Shown here: positions 1 to 13,055 of the stretch, piece by piece
Position numbering within the stretch: the stretch's first letter is position 1
Layout of the letters: each line of letters opens with the position of its first letter
DNA from: Dokdonella koreensis DS-123
GTDB lineage: Bacteria; Pseudomonadota; Gammaproteobacteria; Xanthomonadales; Rhodanobacteraceae
Assembly: GCF_001632775.1 (NCBI RefSeq)
Contig: NZ_CP015249.1
Coordinates: 3,018,686 to 3,082,685, forward strand
Direction of reading: 5' to 3'
DNA length: 64,000 nucleotides
Notes under the pieces: generated by a model
The model's input: the letters and a program-made list of their open reading frames with translations, nothing else
Told to the model about the DNA's origin: nothing
Databases searched by the model: none
Position numbers and translations under genes: made by a program

Positions 1-3808
<3,808 letters not shown>

Positions 3809-3986
3809 GATCGGGTACCGCCTCGGGTCGGGATTGCATGCCGGCACGGATCGCACCGGCGAAGGAGAAACTCAAAGGGTTTGGCGGATGGGGACTGTCT
3901 TCCGGGGACAACGTGACGATGCCGTGAGCATCGCCGGTTCCCACCGGCAGTCGCCAATCGCCACGCCCCGGCGCTGCAACGGACAA

Positions 3987-4012
3987 AGCCCGGGGGCTTT
4001 CGCCCCCAGGCT
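3987..4012 (-). terminator. rplL-rpoB intergenic hairpin (attenuator or processing site)
   Basis: Read on the minus strand this is an 11-bp stem, all Watson-Crick except one U-G pair, closed by a GAAA tetraloop and followed by TTTGT. It lies 38 bp after the rplL stop and before rpoB. In many gammaproteobacteria a partial terminator here lowers beta-subunit output relative to L7/L12. The weak U-tract fits partial rather than full termination. The rest of 3809-4050 shows no gene. Confidence 0.6.
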
Positions 4013-4050
4013 TCGGGTATCGCCAGCCGAGACCAGCGACGCAACGTCGA

Positions 4051-4428
<378 letters not shown>

Positions 4429-4488
4429 GAATTTGCTCCTGAAACGGTTCTAACTGAATGGAAAGGTGTGACGAATCGGCGAATGCGC

Positions 4489-5013
4489 TCAGGCGGACTT
4501 CTGCTGGCCGACCGCGTTGATCGCGCGGGCAACCTGCGAGGCCGGCTCGGCCAGGACGCGCACGAGCATCGTGGCGGGCTGGACGAGAACGCTGAGCAGC
4601 ATGCTGAGCGCCTGTTCGCGGGTCGGCAGCGAGGCCAGCACGTCGACGTGCGTCCCCGGATATGCCTTGCCGCCAATGGCGACCAGCTTTGGCTGCAACT
4701 TGTCGTTGGCTTTCGCGAATTCCTTGATCAGACGTCCGGCAGCACCGGGATCTTCGGTCGAGAAGGCGTACAGCAGCGGACCGGTGAGCGTGTCCTTGAC
4801 ACACGCATAGTCCGTGCCGTCCACGGCGCGCGATACGAGGGTGTTCTTGGCCACTCGCAGATACACGCCGCCCTGACGGGCCTTCTTGCGCAGCTCGGTG
4901 AGCTGCTCGACGGTAAGACCGATGTACTCGGACGCGACCAGGGAATGCGCTTTGGCAGCGACATCCGCCAGTTCGGCAACGACCTCTTTCTTTTGCGCAA
5001 GATTGAGCGCCAT
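4489..5013 (-). CDS. rplJ: 50S ribosomal protein L10
   Basis: L10 anchors the L7/L12 dimers to 23S rRNA and represses its own mRNA when in excess. I start it at [15 protein letters not shown] (174 residues), which has a GGAG site 5 nt upstream and matches the family N-terminus. An in-frame ATG 24 codons earlier (5085) would run through the leader RNA and has no ribosome binding site. The globular domain is followed by the C-terminal helix (about 135-170) that binds L7/L12. Upstream leader structure (5085-5155) indicates autogenous control. Confidence 0.97.
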   Translation of the reverse strand: MALNLAQKKEVVAELADVAAKAHSLVASEYIGLTVEQLTELRKKARQGGVYLRVAKNTLVSRAVDGTDYACVKDTLTGPLLYAFSTEDPGAAGRLIKEFAKANDKLQPKLVAIGGKAYPGTHVDVLASLPTREQALSMLLSVLVQPATMLVRVLAEPASQVARAINAVGQQKSA

Positions 5014-5084
5014 TGTTGTCTCCGAACCGGGCTCCGGTGCGCTCCTGCGTTCCGGCTCCCAAACGGTCACGGGCCGCGGTTCCA

Positions 5085-5155
5085 TCGCAGACCCGTCGGC
5101 GCTTTCGCGCCATTAGGTGGCCGTTCCAGGTAAACCTGTCGGGCTGCACCATCTA
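5085..5155 (-). promoter_or_regulatory. L10 leader RNA (autoregulatory three-way junction)
   Basis: On the minus transcript a closing stem pairs 5140-5147 with 5087-5095 (8 bp plus one bulged U). It encloses two hairpins: 5098-5111, a 5-bp stem with a GAAA loop, and 5127-5138, a CAGGU/ACCUG stem. The junction and spacing before rplJ resemble the known L10(L7/L12)4 binding leader of gammaproteobacteria. I built the fold by eye, not with a covariance model. The rest of 5014-5342 has no gene. Confidence 0.7.
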
Positions 5156-5299
5156 CGCAGGCTGGTCGTTTTAAGGACTCGACGACGCTCGCCCCGGCGT
5201 TTCCTTCGCAAGTTCCGCTTCCTTGCCGCCGGGAGCGTGCCGTCTTGGCCGCCTGCGGTCTTTGACGGCTCCCTTGCGGGAGGCCCTCAAAATTTCTCG

Positions 5300-5322
5300 G
5301 CCCGCCGGTGCGAACGGCGGGC
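5300..5322 (-). terminator. Hairpin after rplA (attenuator-like)
   Basis: An 8-bp perfect GC stem (GCCCGCCG with CGGCGGGC) around a 7-nt loop lies 20 bp downstream of the rplA stop and is followed on the minus strand by a short A/T stretch (GAAATTTTGA). It separates rplKA from rplJL and may give partial termination or an RNA processing point ahead of the L10 leader. Confidence 0.45.
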
Positions 5323-5342
5323 TTGCCTCATTTCGAATCCGG

Positions 5343-6041
5343 TCAGGTGCTGAGGCTCGACGGATCGACGCTGACGCCGACGCCCATCGTGCTCGACACC
5401 GAGACCTTCTGCAGGAACACGCCCTTGGCGGTGGACGGCTTGGCCTTGACCAGATCGGCCAGCAGCGCGTTCAGGTTGTCCTTGAGCGCGTCGATCTCGA
5501 AGCTGGACTTGCCGATCGTCGCGTGGATGATGCCGGCCTTGTCGTTGCGGAACTTGACCTGCCCCGCCTTGGCGTTCTTGACCGCCGTGGCGACGTCGGC
5601 CGTGACCGAGCCGTCCTTCGGGTTCGGCATCAGGCCGCGCGGACCGAGCAGCTGGCCGAGCTTGCCGACGACGCGCATCGCGTCCGGCGTGGCGATGACG
5701 CGGCCATAGTCGAGATCACCGGCCTGCATCTTCTCGGCCAGGTCCTCCATGCCGACGGCATCGGCGCCGGCGGCCTTGGCCGCTTCAGCCTTCTCGCCGG
5801 CCGGCACGAACACGGCGACCTTGACGGTCTTGCCGGTGCCGTGCGGCAGCAGCGACGAGCCGCGCACGCCCTGGTCGGACTTCTTCGCATCGATGCCGAG
5901 GCGGACGGCGACGTCGACCGACTCGACGAACTTGGCCTTGGCGCCCTCCTTGACCAGCTTGAGTGCGTCCTCGATCCCGTAGGCCTTGCCCGGAACGACC
6001 TTGTCCCGCAGCGACTTGTAGCGCTTTCCGATATTCGCCAT
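5343..6041 (-). CDS. rplA: 50S ribosomal protein L1
   Basis: L1 forms the mobile stalk near the E site, binds 23S rRNA, and in excess binds the rplK leader to repress L11-L1 synthesis. At 232 residues it is full length. It contains the [16 protein letters not shown]-type segment and a [10 protein letters not shown] motif at about residues 133-142, both family hallmarks. The start [10 protein letters not shown] lies 4 bp beyond the rplK stop, with a GGAGG site inside the end of rplK, so the pair is translationally coupled. Confidence 0.98.
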   Translation of the reverse strand: MANIGKRYKSLRDKVVPGKAYGIEDALKLVKEGAKAKFVESVDVAVRLGIDAKKSDQGVRGSSLLPHGTGKTVKVAVFVPAGEKAEAAKAAGADAVGMEDLAEKMQAGDLDYGRVIATPDAMRVVGKLGQLLGPRGLMPNPKDGSVTADVATAVKNAKAGQVKFRNDKAGIIHATIGKSSFEIDALKDNLNALLADLVKAKPSTAKGVFLQKVSVSSTMGVGVSVDPSSLST

Positions 6042-6045
6042 GACC

Positions 6046-6474
6046 TCAGCCCTCCACCGTCAGACCCATGCTGCGGGCGCTGCCCGCAATCGTACGAACC
6101 GCCGCGTCGACACTGGCCGCGGTCAGGTCGGGTTCCTTCGCCTTGGCGATCTCCTCGAGCTGCTTGCGCGTGACCTTGCCGACCTTGACGGTATTGGGGG
6201 TCTTCGAGCCGGACTGGATACCGGCGGCCTTCTTCAGCAGGATCGTCGCCGGCGGCGTCTTGGTGATGAAGGTGAACGTGCGATCGGAATAGGCGGTGAT
6301 GACGACCGGGATCGGCAGGCCCGGCTCGAGCTTCTGCGTGGCCGCGTTGAACGCCTTGCAGAACTCCATGATGTTGAGGCCACGCTGACCGAGCGCCGGA
6401 CCGACCGGCGGCGACGGGTTGGCCTGGCCGGCCTTGACCTGCAGCTTGATGTAACCGACGACTTTCTTAGCCAT
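6046..6474 (-). CDS. rplK: 50S ribosomal protein L11
   Basis: L11 forms part of the GTPase-associated centre with 23S rRNA and is needed for RelA-type sensing of uncharged tRNA. It has 142 residues. The N-terminal proline-rich switch region ([20 protein letters not shown]) and the C-terminal rRNA-binding domain ([15 protein letters not shown]-like) are intact. The ATG is preceded by GGAGAGAGAA. The gene is first of the rplKA pair, and the 176-bp gap to nusG leaves room for an internal promoter and the L1-responsive leader, which I could not delimit. Confidence 0.98.
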   Translation of the reverse strand: MAKKVVGYIKLQVKAGQANPSPPVGPALGQRGLNIMEFCKAFNAATQKLEPGLPIPVVITAYSDRTFTFITKTPPATILLKKAAGIQSGSKTPNTVKVGKVTRKQLEEIAKAKEPDLTAASVDAAVRTIAGSARSMGLTVEG

Positions 6475-6650
6475 TTCTCTCTCCGGGTGCTAGCGCCTTT
6501 GGATTCAAGGCTCCCCATCGGACCGGGAAATCACGTGTCCCGGCGTCACGTTGTTCATTTTCGATCGGCCGACATGCCGACGGCCGCCATGCGGCGGCCG
6601 GAACTTCGGCCCGCCTTCATGACGGCGAGCCGGCAAGTATAGCAGGGATT

Positions 6651-7211
6651 TTAGGCCTTTTCGACCTGGCCGAATTCCAGCTCGACCGGCGTCGAGCGCC
6701 CGAAGATCAGAACCGCCACGCGCAGGCGGCTCTTCTCGTAGTTGACTTCCTCGACGACACCGTTGAAATCGTTGAAGGGGCCGTCGATGACGCGGACCAT
6801 TTCACCCGGCTCGAACAGCACCTTCGGCTTGGGCTTGTCCACGCCTTCCTGAACCCGGCGCAGGATCACGTCCGCCTCGCTGTCGCGGATCGGCAGCGGC
6901 CGGTCGGCCGTACCGCCGATGAAGCCGAGCACCTTCGGCGTCTCCTTGACCAGATGCCAGGCTTCGTCGTCGATCTTCAGGGCCTTGCCCTGATCGTCGG
7001 TCTCGATCTGGACCAGCACGTAACCGGGGAAGAACTTGCGCTCGCTGCGGCGCTTCTGGCCGCCGCGCATCTCGATGACTTCCTCGGTCGGCACCAGCAC
7101 TTCGCCGAAGCTCGCCTCCATGCCGGCGCGGGCGATGCGATCCTTCAGCGACCGCTCGACCTGGTGCTCGAAACCCGAATAGGCGTGAACCACGTACCAG
7201 CGTTTGGACAT
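6651..7211 (-). CDS. nusG: Transcription termination/antitermination factor NusG
   Basis: NusG binds the RNA polymerase clamp, suppresses pausing and links polymerase to Rho or to ribosomal S10. The 186-residue protein has an NGN domain ([18 protein letters not shown] start, [10 protein letters not shown] core) over residues 4-120 and a KOW domain at about 132-183 ([19 protein letters not shown]). It starts 13 bp after the secE stop in the conserved secE-nusG pair. Confidence 0.98.
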   Translation of the reverse strand: MSKRWYVVHAYSGFEHQVERSLKDRIARAGMEASFGEVLVPTEEVIEMRGGQKRRSERKFFPGYVLVQIETDDQGKALKIDDEAWHLVKETPKVLGFIGGTADRPLPIRDSEADVILRRVQEGVDKPKPKVLFEPGEMVRVIDGPFNDFNGVVEEVNYEKSRLRVAVLIFGRSTPVELEFGQVEKA

Positions 7212-7224
7212 CGGCCCGCCTCCG

Positions 7225-7614
7225 TCAGTGGCCCAGCTTCAGCAGCCAGTCCAGCACGATCCACTTCAGGATCAGGTCCATCAAGCCCAGCAGCAAGCTC
7301 AGGATGATGACGACGACGATGATGACGCCGGTCGTCTTGAGGGTCTCGTCGCGGGTCGGCCAGACCACCTTGCGCAGCTCGAACTGCGACTCGCCCAGGA
7401 ACTCGCGCGCCGAGCGGCCCGTCCGCGTGAACGCCGCGATGAGCAGGGCGAGCACGAACGCACCGACCAGAATACCCAGGCGCGGCAGCGACCCCAGGGT
7501 TCCGGCGTAGTAGTAGTAGCCAACGATGCCGGCGACGGCGAGTACCGCGGCCAGCGCCAGCTTGGCGATCTCCACGGCACCGGCGCCGGAATGTTGTTCG
7601 ACTTTAGCGTTCAT
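7225..7614 (-). CDS. secE: Preprotein translocase subunit SecE
   Basis: Inner-membrane subunit of the SecYEG channel that clamps SecY. I take the start [14 protein letters not shown] (129 residues). A start 14 codons upstream would run into the tRNA-Trp gene. Two hydrophobic helices lie at about residues 17-58, followed by the amphipathic cytosolic segment with the conserved [13 protein letters not shown] motif and a last membrane helix rich in V, I and L. This three-helix layout is the enterobacterial type. It is the partner of nusG in one transcript. Confidence 0.97.
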   Translation of the reverse strand: MNAKVEQHSGAGAVEIAKLALAAVLAVAGIVGYYYYAGTLGSLPRLGILVGAFVLALLIAAFTRTGRSAREFLGESQFELRKVVWPTRDETLKTTGVIIVVVIILSLLLGLMDLILKWIVLDWLLKLGH

Positions 7615-7626
7615 GTTCTCGGGTGG

Positions 7627-7702
<76 letters not shown>

Positions 7703-7730
7703 TCATGTGTGCCGTCCTCCGTGACGGCCA

Positions 7731-7763
7731 AGAATAGTCCGGCCATTCCGACCGGACTATTCT
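7731..7763 (-). terminator. 12-bp perfect hairpin downstream of tuf
   Basis: AGAATAGTCCGG and its exact complement flank a 9-nt loop, 33 bp after the tuf stop and just before tRNA-Trp. There is no real U-run after the stem. It may therefore be a 3' stabiliser, an RNA processing signal or a partial terminator that lets some transcription pass into tRNA-Trp and secE. Confidence 0.55.
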
Positions 7764-7796
7764 GGACAGCTCAAGACAAAAGCAGTTGCTTTGAGT

Positions 7797-8987
<1,191 letters not shown>

Positions 8988-9023
8988 GGCAGTGCTCTTC
9001 TACCGAGTGTGAGAGTGAAGAAA

Positions 9024-9099
9024 TGGTGCTCACGAATGGAATCGAACCATCGACCTCCTCCTTACCAAGGAGGTGCTCTACCGACTGAGCTACGTGAGC
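9024..9099 (-). tRNA. tRNA-Thr (anticodon GGT)
   Basis: A 76-nt cloverleaf with acceptor GCTCACG/CGTGAGC, D arm TAGCTCAGTCGGTAGAGCA, anticodon GGT in the loop CTTGGTAA, T loop GGTTCGATTCC and an encoded CCA. It is the last tRNA before tuf, equivalent to E. coli thrT. Confidence 0.97.
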
Positions 9100-9163
9100 A
9101 CACTGAAAAAGGTGTGCAGCTTTGCTTCTAGGGAAACGTGTCCGGACGGGCGGTGGACGTCAA

Positions 9164-9237
<74 letters not shown>

Positions 9238-9346
9238 ACGGGACCTAAACACACTTCCAGTTGCATTCTCGTCTTGCTGTCCGGACCCGCTGCCGAAGCA
9301 GCCGGACCGTCCTCTCCAGCACCCCGCGCTTGAACAGCAGCCGGAC

Positions 9347-9366
9347 GCTGGTGGAGGGAGGTGGAT
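9347..9366 (-). repeat. Copy of the tRNA-Tyr 3' end in the tRNA spacer
   Basis: These 20 bp are identical to 9531-9550, the 3' end of tRNA-Tyr with its CCA plus two further bases. Similarity continues with mismatches for about 40 bp downstream on the minus strand: both copies read on through TCCGGC, GCTG and CTGGAGAG. The two copies are 184 bp apart. The layout recalls the roughly 178-bp repeats after E. coli tyrT, each of which contains the last 19 nt of tRNA-Tyr. The rest of the 9238-9532 spacer holds no gene. Confidence 0.7.
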
Positions 9367-9532
9367 GACTCCGGGCATCCTGCCCTCCACCCTCCGGGCC
9401 GTATCGCTACGCGATACGTTCAGGGCCGCTCCTGCGTCCCTGTCGAACCACGACGGCGGTTCTCAATCCACCTCCGCCGCGCTTCGAACTTGCATTCTCT
9501 CCAGAACCCGGCGGCGTGCAGCGGCCGGAAGC

Positions 9533-9618
9533 TGGTGGAGGGAGGTGGATTCGAACCACCGAAGGCGTTAGCCAGCAGATTTACAGTCTGCCCCCGTTGG
9601 CCGCTTGGGTATCCCTCC
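9533..9618 (-). tRNA. tRNA-Tyr (anticodon GTA)
   Basis: An 86-nt class II tRNA with acceptor GGAGGGA/TCCCTCC, anticodon GTA in CTGTAAA, a long variable arm (GCTGGCTAACGCCTTC), T loop GGTTCGAATCC and an encoded CCA. It is the first gene of the tRNA-tuf operon, about 60 nt after the predicted transcription start. Its 3' end is duplicated 184 bp downstream. Confidence 0.97.
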
Positions 9619-9685
9619 GGATCTCGCTTCGGGACTTTCGTGCCCGAACCTGTGCCACGAAGCAGCTCGTGTCACGGAGCCGCTT

Positions 9686-9715
9686 ATTGTCCTTTCGCTG
9701 CCGAGGCACTGTCAA
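9686..9715 (-). promoter_or_regulatory. Strong sigma-70 promoter of the tRNA-tuf-ribosomal operon
   Basis: On the minus strand a perfect -35 box TTGACA (9715-9710) is followed after 18 bp by the -10 box GACAAT (9691-9686), then a G/C-rich discriminator (AAGCGGCTCCG). Transcription would start near 9679, about 60 nt before mature tRNA-Tyr. A GC-rich discriminator is a hallmark of promoters under negative ppGpp control. Confidence 0.8.
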
Positions 9716-10235
9716 GGTCCGCAAGCGGAAAAGTTACGCCTCGCCACGTGCGGACACTCCGGCTGCCGGTGCCGGGCGCGCCGCCCCCGCGGCGCCTGCG
9801 CGCTCCGGATCGCTCCGGGGCGGCAACCGACCGTCGCCGGGCGGCGCATCCTACCGGCAATGACTGCCGAAGGTCTCGTTATTTTTCCATGTCCGTGCTT
9901 CTCGCCCCGCCTTGGCCGCGGTCGCTGCGCAGCGCCGCTCTTCGCTCTCGGCCGGAAGCGGAGGCCGGCCGCGACAACTGGCGTGATGCGGCCGGAAGAG
10001 GCATGCTCGCCGGCTGCTGGGCGCGTGTTCATGCCCATGGGGAAGATCGAGGCGGAAGCGCCCTCGACGAGGTCAGCCGCCGCACGTCCGCAGTTTCGAG
10101 CATGCCACCGCCGTTTTCGCCCCGCCGATCCGCCACGCCCGCCGCCAGCCTTCCCGACGCCGCCCGGTGTGCGTCGACGCAGCGCACCCGCGCCGCACCC
10201 GATGACGGAAACCGCACCCCGGCAAGGCATACGGC
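9716..10235. other. Divergent intergenic region without a gene
   Basis: These 520 bp separate the tRNA operon promoter from the winged-helix regulator. No frame here has family-like content or a ribosome binding site. One AT-rich patch (about 9886-9898, TCGTTATTTTTCC) stands out against the GC background and may belong to the promoter of the downstream regulator, but I cannot define boxes. Confidence 0.5.
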
Positions 10236-12665
10236 ATGAGCAGCAACGCGGTCTACCAGTTCGACGGCTATCGCGTCGACCCGGCCAAGCGCGAGCTCTG
10301 GTACGAAGGCCGGCTGGTTCCGTTGCAGCCGAAGGCGTTCGATTGCCTGGTCTACCTGCTGGAGCATCGCGACCGGGTGGTCGGGCACGACGAGATCATC
10401 GCGACGGTCTGGGGCAAGGTCGAGATCGGCGACAGCGTGCTCGGCCAGATCATCAGCCGCATCCGCGGCGTCCTCGGCGACAACGCCAACCGGCAGATCA
10501 CGATCCGCACGATCACGCGTGTCGGCTACAGCTGGGTCATGCCGGTCCGGGTCCTCGCGGCCGATCCGGCGGAGGCCGACGCCCCGCCCGAGCCCGCCGG
10601 CCAGCCAGGCGCGGCCGCCGATACCGGTTTCCTCGCCCAGGCGCCTGCCGGTGCCCTGCCGGCCGCCGCGGCCCCTGCGTCCAAGCGCCGGAAGGCACTG
10701 CCGTGGCGCCTCGGGCTGGCTGCGGTCGCGCTCGCCGCACTGATCGGCTTGTGGGGCGTGATGCCGACCTTCATGGCCCCCGCGGTCGACGCCAAGGCCG
10801 ACACCGCGATCGTGCTGCCGGTACGGGCGCCACAGGCGCCGGGCAACGCCTGGATCCGTCTCGGCGTCATGGACCTGATCGGCGAGCGCCTGCGCGCGGC
10901 CGGCCAGACCGTGGTGCCGAGCGACAACGTGGTCGCCCTGGCCCGCAGACTGCCGGCGGAACCGACCGCGGCCGACATCGAGGCGCTCGCCGACGCCACG
11001 GCCGCCAGCCTCGTGCTGCGCGCCTCCGCCGAGCCGAACGGCGACGGCTGGCGGGTCGAGCTGAGAACCGCGCACGGCCGCGAGCACGCGCTGGCGGCCC
11101 ATGGGGACGGCGCCGACGTCATCGAAGCGGCGCGCGCCGCCACCGATCGCATGGCGATCCTGCTCGACCTCGCCGTCGCCGCCCCCGACCCGGGTACCGC
11201 CCACGGCGACGCGCTGGACTACCTGCTGCAGCAGGTGAAGGCGGCGACCCTCGTGGACCGCCTCGACGAGGCGCGCCACCTGCTGGAGAAATCCGGGCCG
11301 CACAACGAGCCGCGCATCCTCTACCAGCGCGGCGACATAGAGCTGCGGGCCGGCAACTACGCGCTGGCGCAGCAGATCCTGCTGGATCTGCTGGACCGGG
11401 TTCCCGCCGAGCGAGACCCGATACTGCGCGCGCAGGTCCTGCACGGCCTGGCCTATACGCACATCCGCCAGGTGCAGAACCCGCAGGCGCTTCCCTATGT
11501 CGAGGAGGCCATCGCCCTGCTGGAGACGCGCGAGCCGTTCCGCAACGCGCACGACACGCTCGGCTTCGCGATCTCCGCACGGGCGTTCCTGCGCCGCGTG
11601 ATCGACAGCGACTACGCGGGCGCCGAGGCCGACTACGGCCGCGCGCGCGTGCTGTTCGAGAGCAGCGGCGACCAGCTCGCGCTGGCGCGCCTGGACGCCA
11701 ATCTCTCGATGCTGCTCGGCGACGCGCATCGCATCGCCGAGGCGCAGTCGCTGGGGCGCGCGGCACTCGAACGGCTGGCCCTGTTCGGTGACGTGCAATC
11801 GGAGCTGCGCCTGCGCATCACTCTGGCCGAGCTTCACAGCGACCAGCTGGAGACCGCCGCCGCGCTCGAGGATGCGCGCCAGTTCGAGCGGCCCGGCGCC
11901 CAGGTGGACAATCCCGCGCTGATCGAACTGGCCCGCCTGAACGAAGCCTACATGCTCGCCGATGCCGGACGGCTCGCCGAGGCACGCGAACGGCTGCGGC
12001 ACCTGCTGGAACCGGCGTCGCCGCCCGGCCCCGACGATGTCCGCAAGGGCCTGTGGCCCCAGTACGTCGCCGCGTGGCTGGCGCAGGAGACCGGCGATGC
12101 CGCGGGCGCCGTCGCGGCTGCCGGCGAGGCGCTGGCGCGGCATGCCGGCAAGCCCACCGGGGCACCGTGGAACATCGCCCGCACCTGGGCGACACTGTCC
12201 CGCGCCCAGCGCGCGCGCGCCGAGGCGGACGCCGCCGCGGCGACGCTGGCAGCTGCACGCCATTGGGCGGAGCCCTATCAGGAGGCACCGCTGGTCGTCC
12301 ACTGGATCACGCTGATGCGTGCCGAGGACGCCGCCGCACGGGGCGATGCGGACGCGGCCAGGCAGCTGTACGAAGCCGCCTGGTCGCAGGCCGTGCGCCG
12401 GGCCGTGCCGCGGGAAATGCTCAACGTGGCCCAGTCGTACTGCGATTTCCTGTTCGCGACCGGGCAGGTCCAGGACGCCACGCGAATCGCGGGCCACATG
12501 GCGCGCTGGGGCCAGAGCAACTACGACGCCGCCCTGCTGCAGGTCCGCCTGCACCACGCGCTCGGGCAGACCAGCGCCTGGCGGCGCACCCTCGATCGCG
12601 CCCGGCAGTTGGCTGGCGAGCGCGACCTGCCGCCCGCCCTGCTCGTCCCGCCGACCCCGCCCTGA
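10236..12665 (+). CDS. Membrane-anchored winged-helix (CadC/ToxR-type) regulator with TPR-rich C-terminus
   Basis: Predicted transcription regulator of 809 residues. Residues 5-105 form an OmpR/PhoB-type winged helix (YQFDGYRVDPAKRELWYEGR, LQPKAFDCLVYLLEHRDRVV, TITRVGYSW). An Ala/Pro-rich linker follows, then a positively charged SKRRK and one membrane helix at about 158-180. This is the CadC/ToxR topology, with the DNA-binding domain in the cytosol. The remaining 620 residues are helical and TPR-like, and would lie in the periplasm as a sensor or scaffold. The same-strand neighbour 390 bp downstream is the giant secreted protease, a plausible target, though nothing proves it. The ligand is unknown. 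Confidence 0.75.
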   Translation: MSSNAVYQFDGYRVDPAKRELWYEGRLVPLQPKAFDCLVYLLEHRDRVVGHDEIIATVWGKVEIGDSVLGQIISRIRGVLGDNANRQITIRTITRVGYSWVMPVRVLAADPAEADAPPEPAGQPGAAADTGFLAQAPAGALPAAAAPASKRRKALPWRLGLAAVALAALIGLWGVMPTFMAPAVDAKADTAIVLPVRAPQAPGNAWIRLGVMDLIGERLRAAGQTVVPSDNVVALARRLPAEPTAADIEALADATAASLVLRASAEPNGDGWRVELRTAHGREHALAAHGDGADVIEAARAATDRMAILLDLAVAAPDPGTAHGDALDYLLQQVKAATLVDRLDEARHLLEKSGPHNEPRILYQRGDIELRAGNYALAQQILLDLLDRVPAERDPILRAQVLHGLAYTHIRQVQNPQALPYVEEAIALLETREPFRNAHDTLGFAISARAFLRRVIDSDYAGAEADYGRARVLFESSGDQLALARLDANLSMLLGDAHRIAEAQSLGRAALERLALFGDVQSELRLRITLAELHSDQLETAAALEDARQFERPGAQVDNPALIELARLNEAYMLADAGRLAEARERLRHLLEPASPPGPDDVRKGLWPQYVAAWLAQETGDAAGAVAAAGEALARHAGKPTGAPWNIARTWATLSRAQRARAEADAAAATLAAARHWAEPYQEAPLVVHWITLMRAEDAAARGDADAARQLYEAAWSQAVRRAVPREMLNVAQSYCDFLFATGQVQDATRIAGHMARWGQSNYDAALLQVRLHHALGQTSAWRRTLDRARQLAGERDLPPALLVPPTPP

Positions 12666-13055
12666 CCGCGACGGCGGCACGACCGCAATCCGCTGCCGGC
12701 TCGATGCACCGGGGCATGGCCGCCGGCGGGTCCGCTCCGCGGGACGCACTCCCCGAGGCGAGCCGCGCGCACGCGCCCTCCGGGAGCGGCGGCGGCCGAT
12801 CGCGCCACCGCATCCATGCCACGACTGCCCGTCCGGACGCTGCGGCGCAGCAATGCCGCCGCCCCCGGATGCGGCCAAAAACCCCGGTGGATGAACACGT
12901 TGGAATGTCCAATGGCAGGGTTTTGGAAGGCTTCGCAGGGGCTTTCGCAAGGCCGGCGCCGCGCGTTGCCGCGAGACTCGCAGGCGGACCCCGAGTCGAT
13001 GGCAGGCGCCATCCGATTCGGCCGCTCTTCGTCGATGTCCGTTAAGGAGACCCCG
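12666..13055 (+). other. Leader region of the subtilase gene
   Basis: These 390 bp hold no convincing gene. An open frame continues upstream of the subtilase to 12816, but it lacks signal-peptide character and a ribosome binding site. Small inverted repeats occur at 12900-12912 (TTGGA-ATG-TCCAA) and 12975-12997 (GACTCG/CGAGTC, 11-bp spacer) and are candidate operators. AAGGAGA at 13044-13050 is a strong ribosome binding site for the ATG at 13056. Confidence 0.5.

Noticed and set aside
5014-5085. Upstream in-frame start for rplJ
   Set aside because: It would translate the L10 leader RNA, has no ribosome binding site and does not match L10 N-termini.
7731-7763. A fully effective intrinsic terminator after tuf
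   Set aside because: The stem is perfect but lacks a U-tract, and co-directional tRNA-Trp-secE-nusG have no clear promoter of their own. Partial termination or processing fits better.
12816-13055. Upstream extension of the subtilase frame
   Set aside because: It is in frame, but it lacks a ribosome binding site and would bury the signal peptide at about residue 85. The ATG at 13056 has AAGGAGA at the right distance.
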